From assembly GCA_934202095.1 (NCBI GenBank), contig CAKPXN010000029.1:1-18063 (forward strand): 18,063 nucleotides of DNA. Direction: 5' to 3'. Shown here in pieces: positions 15,444 to 18,063 of the stretch; the stretch's first letter is position 1, and every line of letters begins with the position of its first letter. Source of the stretch: an uncultured Veillonella sp. Lineage in GTDB: Bacteria; Bacillota; Negativicutes; Veillonellales; Veillonellaceae. A model generated the notes under the pieces. That model did not search any database, was not told where the DNA came from, and saw only the letters and a program-made list of their open reading frames with translations. Made by a program: the position numbers and the translations under genes.

Positions 15444-16334
15444 TTATTTATCAAGTTTGTTAATATCCAAACGATTCATACTGCCAATGAAGCGATTGTA
15501 GGATTCAATCATATCATTATAATGATCATTTGTTTGATCACCTAAGAATGTACGAATTCTACCGATAGTTGTATTTAATTGAGATTTAGCAGTGTTATAT
15601 TCTGGACTAGTAACGGTGCCAGCCACATCCATAATGCCTTGTAACTCTTGGTTAGCTGCATTTACATCGATTTGTTTGCCTTCTTCAAAGCCATCTAATA
15701 GAGCCGTTAAGCGTAAATGAACTTCTTGAACAGCAGCTGCGTTTTTCTTACCAGAATCTTTAAGTTCTTTCAATTGCTCTTGTTGATTTTCCGTGTTGTG
15801 TTTGTGAACTACCGCGTCTAACTGATTATATGCTGCATAGAATTGATCATACAGTTGAACGTATTTAGGTCCTAATTGTTGTTCCTTAGCATAATTATCT
15901 GCTTGATATGAATTAGTTTGGTAGTACGTATCCAATTCTTTGGCTACTGGTACAATATCCTTTAATACAGCTAATACGTTGTCTAAAGGTTCCTTCATAT
16001 CATCATATGGTACGCCAGCGTCTTTAGCAGCTTGCAACTTTTCTTGTAATGTATCAAAGTGTGGTGCCATGAAGCTTGTTAAATGTTGACCCTCTTTTAG
16101 TTTTTGAACGGACGGATTGATAGCATATCCAAAGCGTACGGACCAACTATTAAAATCGCCAATCGCTTCGATATAGTTATTGAATACTTTAACATCCTGT
16201 TGCGATGCCTTTTGAGCACCTTGTTGCACCCCATTGGCAATCTTAGAGAAGCTACAGCCACTCATGAGTAATGGGGATGTAAGAGCAGTTACACACAATA
16301 CTGCTGTTGTCAGTTTTTTTACTAATGGATTCAA
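15444..16334 (-). CDS. Lipoprotein, YiiG/DUF3829-like
   Basis: A 296-residue exported lipoprotein starting at a TTG codon. The signal peptide has KK at 6-7, a hydrophobic core and the lipobox LMSGC with C27 as the lipidated residue. The next Met lies inside the lipobox (M24), so no ATG start is possible; AAAGGAGAGA at 16341-16350 supports TTG 16334. The mature part is almost all helical and rich in Gln, Lys and Asn (for example NYIEAIGDFNSW near 53-64 and HYNDMIESYNRFIGSMN near 271-287), resembling YiiG-type DUF3829 lipoproteins. Its role is unknown. It has its own promoter and a strong terminator, so it is not in the exbB operon although it neighbours it. Confidence 0.85.
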   Translation of the reverse strand: MNPLVKKLTTAVLCVTALTSPLLMSGCSFSKIANGVQQGAQKASQQDVKVFNNYIEAIGDFNSWSVRFGYAINPSVQKLKEGQHLTSFMAPHFDTLQEKLQAAKDAGVPYDDMKEPLDNVLAVLKDIVPVAKELDTYYQTNSYQADNYAKEQQLGPKYVQLYDQFYAAYNQLDAVVHKHNTENQQEQLKELKDSGKKNAAAVQEVHLRLTALLDGFEEGKQIDVNAANQELQGIMDVAGTVTSPEYNTAKSQLNTTIGRIRTFLGDQTNDHYNDMIESYNRFIGSMNRLDINKLDK

Positions 16335-16384
16335 AATAAATCTCTCCTTTTAAAATAACCCATAAAGTATACGTTTATAACTAA

Positions 16385-16412
16385 ATTATATACTAAATAT
16401 GATTTTTATGAA
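16385..16412 (-). promoter_or_regulatory. Promoter of the lipoprotein gene
   Basis: On the minus strand TTCATA (16407-16412) and a perfect TATAAT (16385-16390) are separated by 16 bases, leaving a leader of about 45 bases before the TTG start. Confidence 0.55.
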
Positions 16413-16440
16413 AGCTATATTTATGCATTTCATGAAATAA

Positions 16441-16504
16441 AAAAGGCATAGTACCTATCATTTTCTATCGGTTACCACCCGATAGCAGTATAGATACTAT
16501 GCCT
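16441..16504 (-). terminator. Terminator of the mutase-meaB operon
   Basis: An outer ten-base stem, AGGCATAGTA (16444-16453 with 16495-16504), encloses an inner seven-base hairpin, CTATCGG/CCGATAG (16465-16471, 16479-16485). On the minus strand it is followed by TTTTTT. It begins about 14 bases after the meaB stop. Confidence 0.88.
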
Positions 16505-16517
16505 GTATGTATAGAGA

Positions 16518-17660
16518 TTATTTTAGGGACTTGTCAAAGACGCCAATAAGTTCTTCGACGGCTTGAGATTCACTCATTTCTCCGTCTAAGACAGCCGCTT
16601 CGACTTCGCCCATACGACCTTGAATGACTACATTGTTAAAGAATAGGTTATGCAAGTGTTCGTCAATCATATCGCGTACCCAACGAAGGGATTGTTCTTG
16701 ACGACGTTTGAGGAATACGCCATTTTCTTTGCCTTGTTCCGTAAATTCTTGGATCACATCCCACAATTCGTCGAGGCCATCCTTTGTAACGGCAGAACAT
16801 GTGTAGGCTTGAGTTTTCCATTTTTCCGTAGCAGGGCGGATGTAATGTAACATCCGATCATAATCGCTACGAGCAATGAGAGCTCGTTTGAGATTATCCC
16901 CATCCGCCTTGTTGACCACAATGGCATCGGCCAATTCCATAACGCCTTTTTTGATGCCTTGTAGTTCATCGCCGGCACCAGTTAATACGATGAGCATAAA
17001 GAAGTCGACCATGGAACGCACGGTAACTTCACTTTGCCCAACCCCAACGGTTTCGACAAGGATAATATCGTATCCGGCAGCCTCGCAAAGCAGCATGGTT
17101 TCTCTACTTTTACGAGCCACACCGCCTAGTGTGCCACCAGCCGGCGATGGACGAATATACGCCTCTGGATGTTTCGTCAACGTTTCCATCCGCGTCTTAT
17201 CGCCCAAAATACTACCCTTTGTAACTTGGCTAGTAGGGTCTACGGCAAGTACGGCCACCTTGTAACCTGCTTCAATGAGCATGTTCCCGAAAGCTTCGAT
17301 AAATGTACTTTTACCAGCCCCAGGCACACCGGTAATACCGATGCGCAACGCCTTGCCTGTACGAGGCAATATGGCTTGTAACACTTGTTGAGCTAATTTA
17401 AAGTGTTCCTTATTATTACTTTCTACTAATGTGATAGCCCGTGAAAGTATAACGCGGTCACCCTGCTCGATACCGCGTACATAATCAGCGACAGATAATT
17501 TCTTACGCCGCTGTACGGGACGTACCGACGGAGCCAGATGAGCGGAACTAGATAAGAGGCCGTCATGCATTTCTTTGACGCCTTTCATTACGTGACACGC
17601 GAAGGTATCATCTTTTTTAGCATCTTCTGGCACCCAATCGGGACGGTATGTATCAACCAT
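16518..17660 (-). CDS. meaB: Methylmalonyl-CoA mutase-associated GTPase MeaB
   Basis: A 380-residue G3E GTPase that guards the B12 cofactor of methylmalonyl-CoA mutase and gates its loading. The Walker A loop GVPGAGKS (111-118), the [18 protein letters not shown] region, the switch-like [10 protein letters not shown] and the base-specificity motif NKADGDN are all present, and the C-terminus has the dimerisation helices. ATG 17660 overlaps the mutase stop by eight bases; the frame extends to a TTG at 17687 deep inside the mutase gene, which is less likely. About 50 residues (with [22 protein letters not shown]) precede the usual MeaB start. The direct overlap with the mutase shows co-translation of enzyme and chaperone. 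The similar ArgK name is historical. Confidence 0.95.
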   Translation of the reverse strand: MVDTYRPDWVPEDAKKDDTFACHVMKGVKEMHDGLLSSSAHLAPSVRPVQRRKKLSVADYVRGIEQGDRVILSRAITLVESNNKEHFKLAQQVLQAILPRTGKALRIGITGVPGAGKSTFIEAFGNMLIEAGYKVAVLAVDPTSQVTKGSILGDKTRMETLTKHPEAYIRPSPAGGTLGGVARKSRETMLLCEAAGYDIILVETVGVGQSEVTVRSMVDFFMLIVLTGAGDELQGIKKGVMELADAIVVNKADGDNLKRALIARSDYDRMLHYIRPATEKWKTQAYTCSAVTKDGLDELWDVIQEFTEQGKENGVFLKRRQEQSLRWVRDMIDEHLHNLFFNNVVIQGRMGEVEAAVLDGEMSESQAVEELIGVFDKSLK

Positions 17661-18063
17661 TGAATTCTTCGTCTTGAATGTGGTCAATCAATGTTTCTAG
17701 TAATTTCTTAGCCGCTACAGGCAAGACTGTACCAGGTCCAAAGATAGCCACTGCGCCATGTTCGCGTAGGAATTCATAGTCCTGAGCAGGGATTACGCCA
17801 CCGATGGCAACCAAAATATCTCCGCGGCCACGTTTCTTGAGTTCTTCTACAAGTTGAGGTAACAATGTTTTGTGACCTGCTGCAAGAGAACTGAACCCGA
17901 CGATGTGAACGTCATTATCCACAGCGTCTTGTGCGGTTTCTTCTGGAGTTTGGAACAAAGGTCCGATATCCACGTCAAAGCCCATATCCGCGAAGGATGT
18001 AGCGATAACTTTGGCACCACGGTCATGACCGTCTTGGCCCATCTTCGCAATCATGATACGAGG
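17653..18063 (-). CDS. mutB: Methylmalonyl-CoA mutase, C-terminal B12-binding domain (partial)
   Basis: 136 residues of a frame that stays open to the right edge; the N-terminal part lies outside the window. It begins [16 protein letters not shown], with the DxHxxG cobalamin motif whose His replaces the lower ligand of B12, then [29 protein letters not shown] and GGVIPAQDY, and IFGPGTVLP near the end. This is the large catalytic subunit type, because the small subunit usually lacks the cobalamin His; a stand-alone B12 subunit is less likely given this wording. The enzyme interconverts succinyl-CoA and methylmalonyl-CoA, the route from succinate to propionate in Veillonella-like fermenters. 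meaB overlaps its end by eight bases. Confidence 0.95.
   Translation of the reverse strand, partial: PRIMIAKMGQDGHDRGAKVIATSFADMGFDVDIGPLFQTPEETAQDAVDNDVHIVGFSSLAAGHKTLLPQLVEELKKRGRGDILVAIGGVIPAQDYEFLREHGAVAIFGPGTVLPVAAKKLLETLIDHIQDEEFNG

Overview
The window looks like a chromosomal segment of a Veillonella-type organism (Negativicutes: Firmicutes with an outer membrane). This rests on three things: modest GC with strong purine-rich (Gram-positive-like) ribosome binding sites; an ExbB-ExbD-TonB system and a lipoprotein, which imply a double envelope; and a methylmalonyl-CoA mutase/MeaB pair, expected of a propionate-forming anaerobe. The genus is inferred. Nearly everything is on the minus strand; only two small genes (3096-3980 and 12879-13286) are on the plus strand.

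Left part (1-3000): two closely related tandem genes of unknown function (the left one cut by the window edge) follow an AT-rich MFS transporter. All three lie downstream of a tRNA-Arg(CCT) gene that has its own promoter and terminator. Middle-left (3000-6100): a secreted protein of unknown function, a solitary Phd/YefM-like antitoxin without a toxin, a Bacillus-Pel-type pectate lyase with its full catalytic set, and a small unknown protein. Middle (6150-12600): dinB (DNA polymerase IV) directly behind an ArsR-type regulator, purA, a fosmidomycin-resistance-type MFS exporter, a 625-base gene-free block full of long inverted repeats, and purB. Right part (12600-18063): a small four-helix membrane protein, the operon exbB-exbD-tonB, a TTG-started lipoprotein, meaB and the C-terminal B12-binding domain of methylmalonyl-CoA mutase, cut by the right edge.

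Functionally, purA and purB together provide the two steps from IMP to AMP (purB also acts earlier in the pathway). MeaB protects and reloads the mutase encoded just upstream. ExbB/ExbD/TonB energise outer-membrane transport.

The most unusual structure is non-coding. A roughly 155-base imperfect inverted repeat starts inside the last codons of purB and ends in a terminator-like T-run. One of its arms is repeated twice more in tandem, and related hairpins extend towards the next gene. A second unexplained structure is a two-copy repeat of about 52 bases, with a perfect 26-base palindrome, upstream of purA. I saw no CRISPR array, insertion sequence or rRNA.
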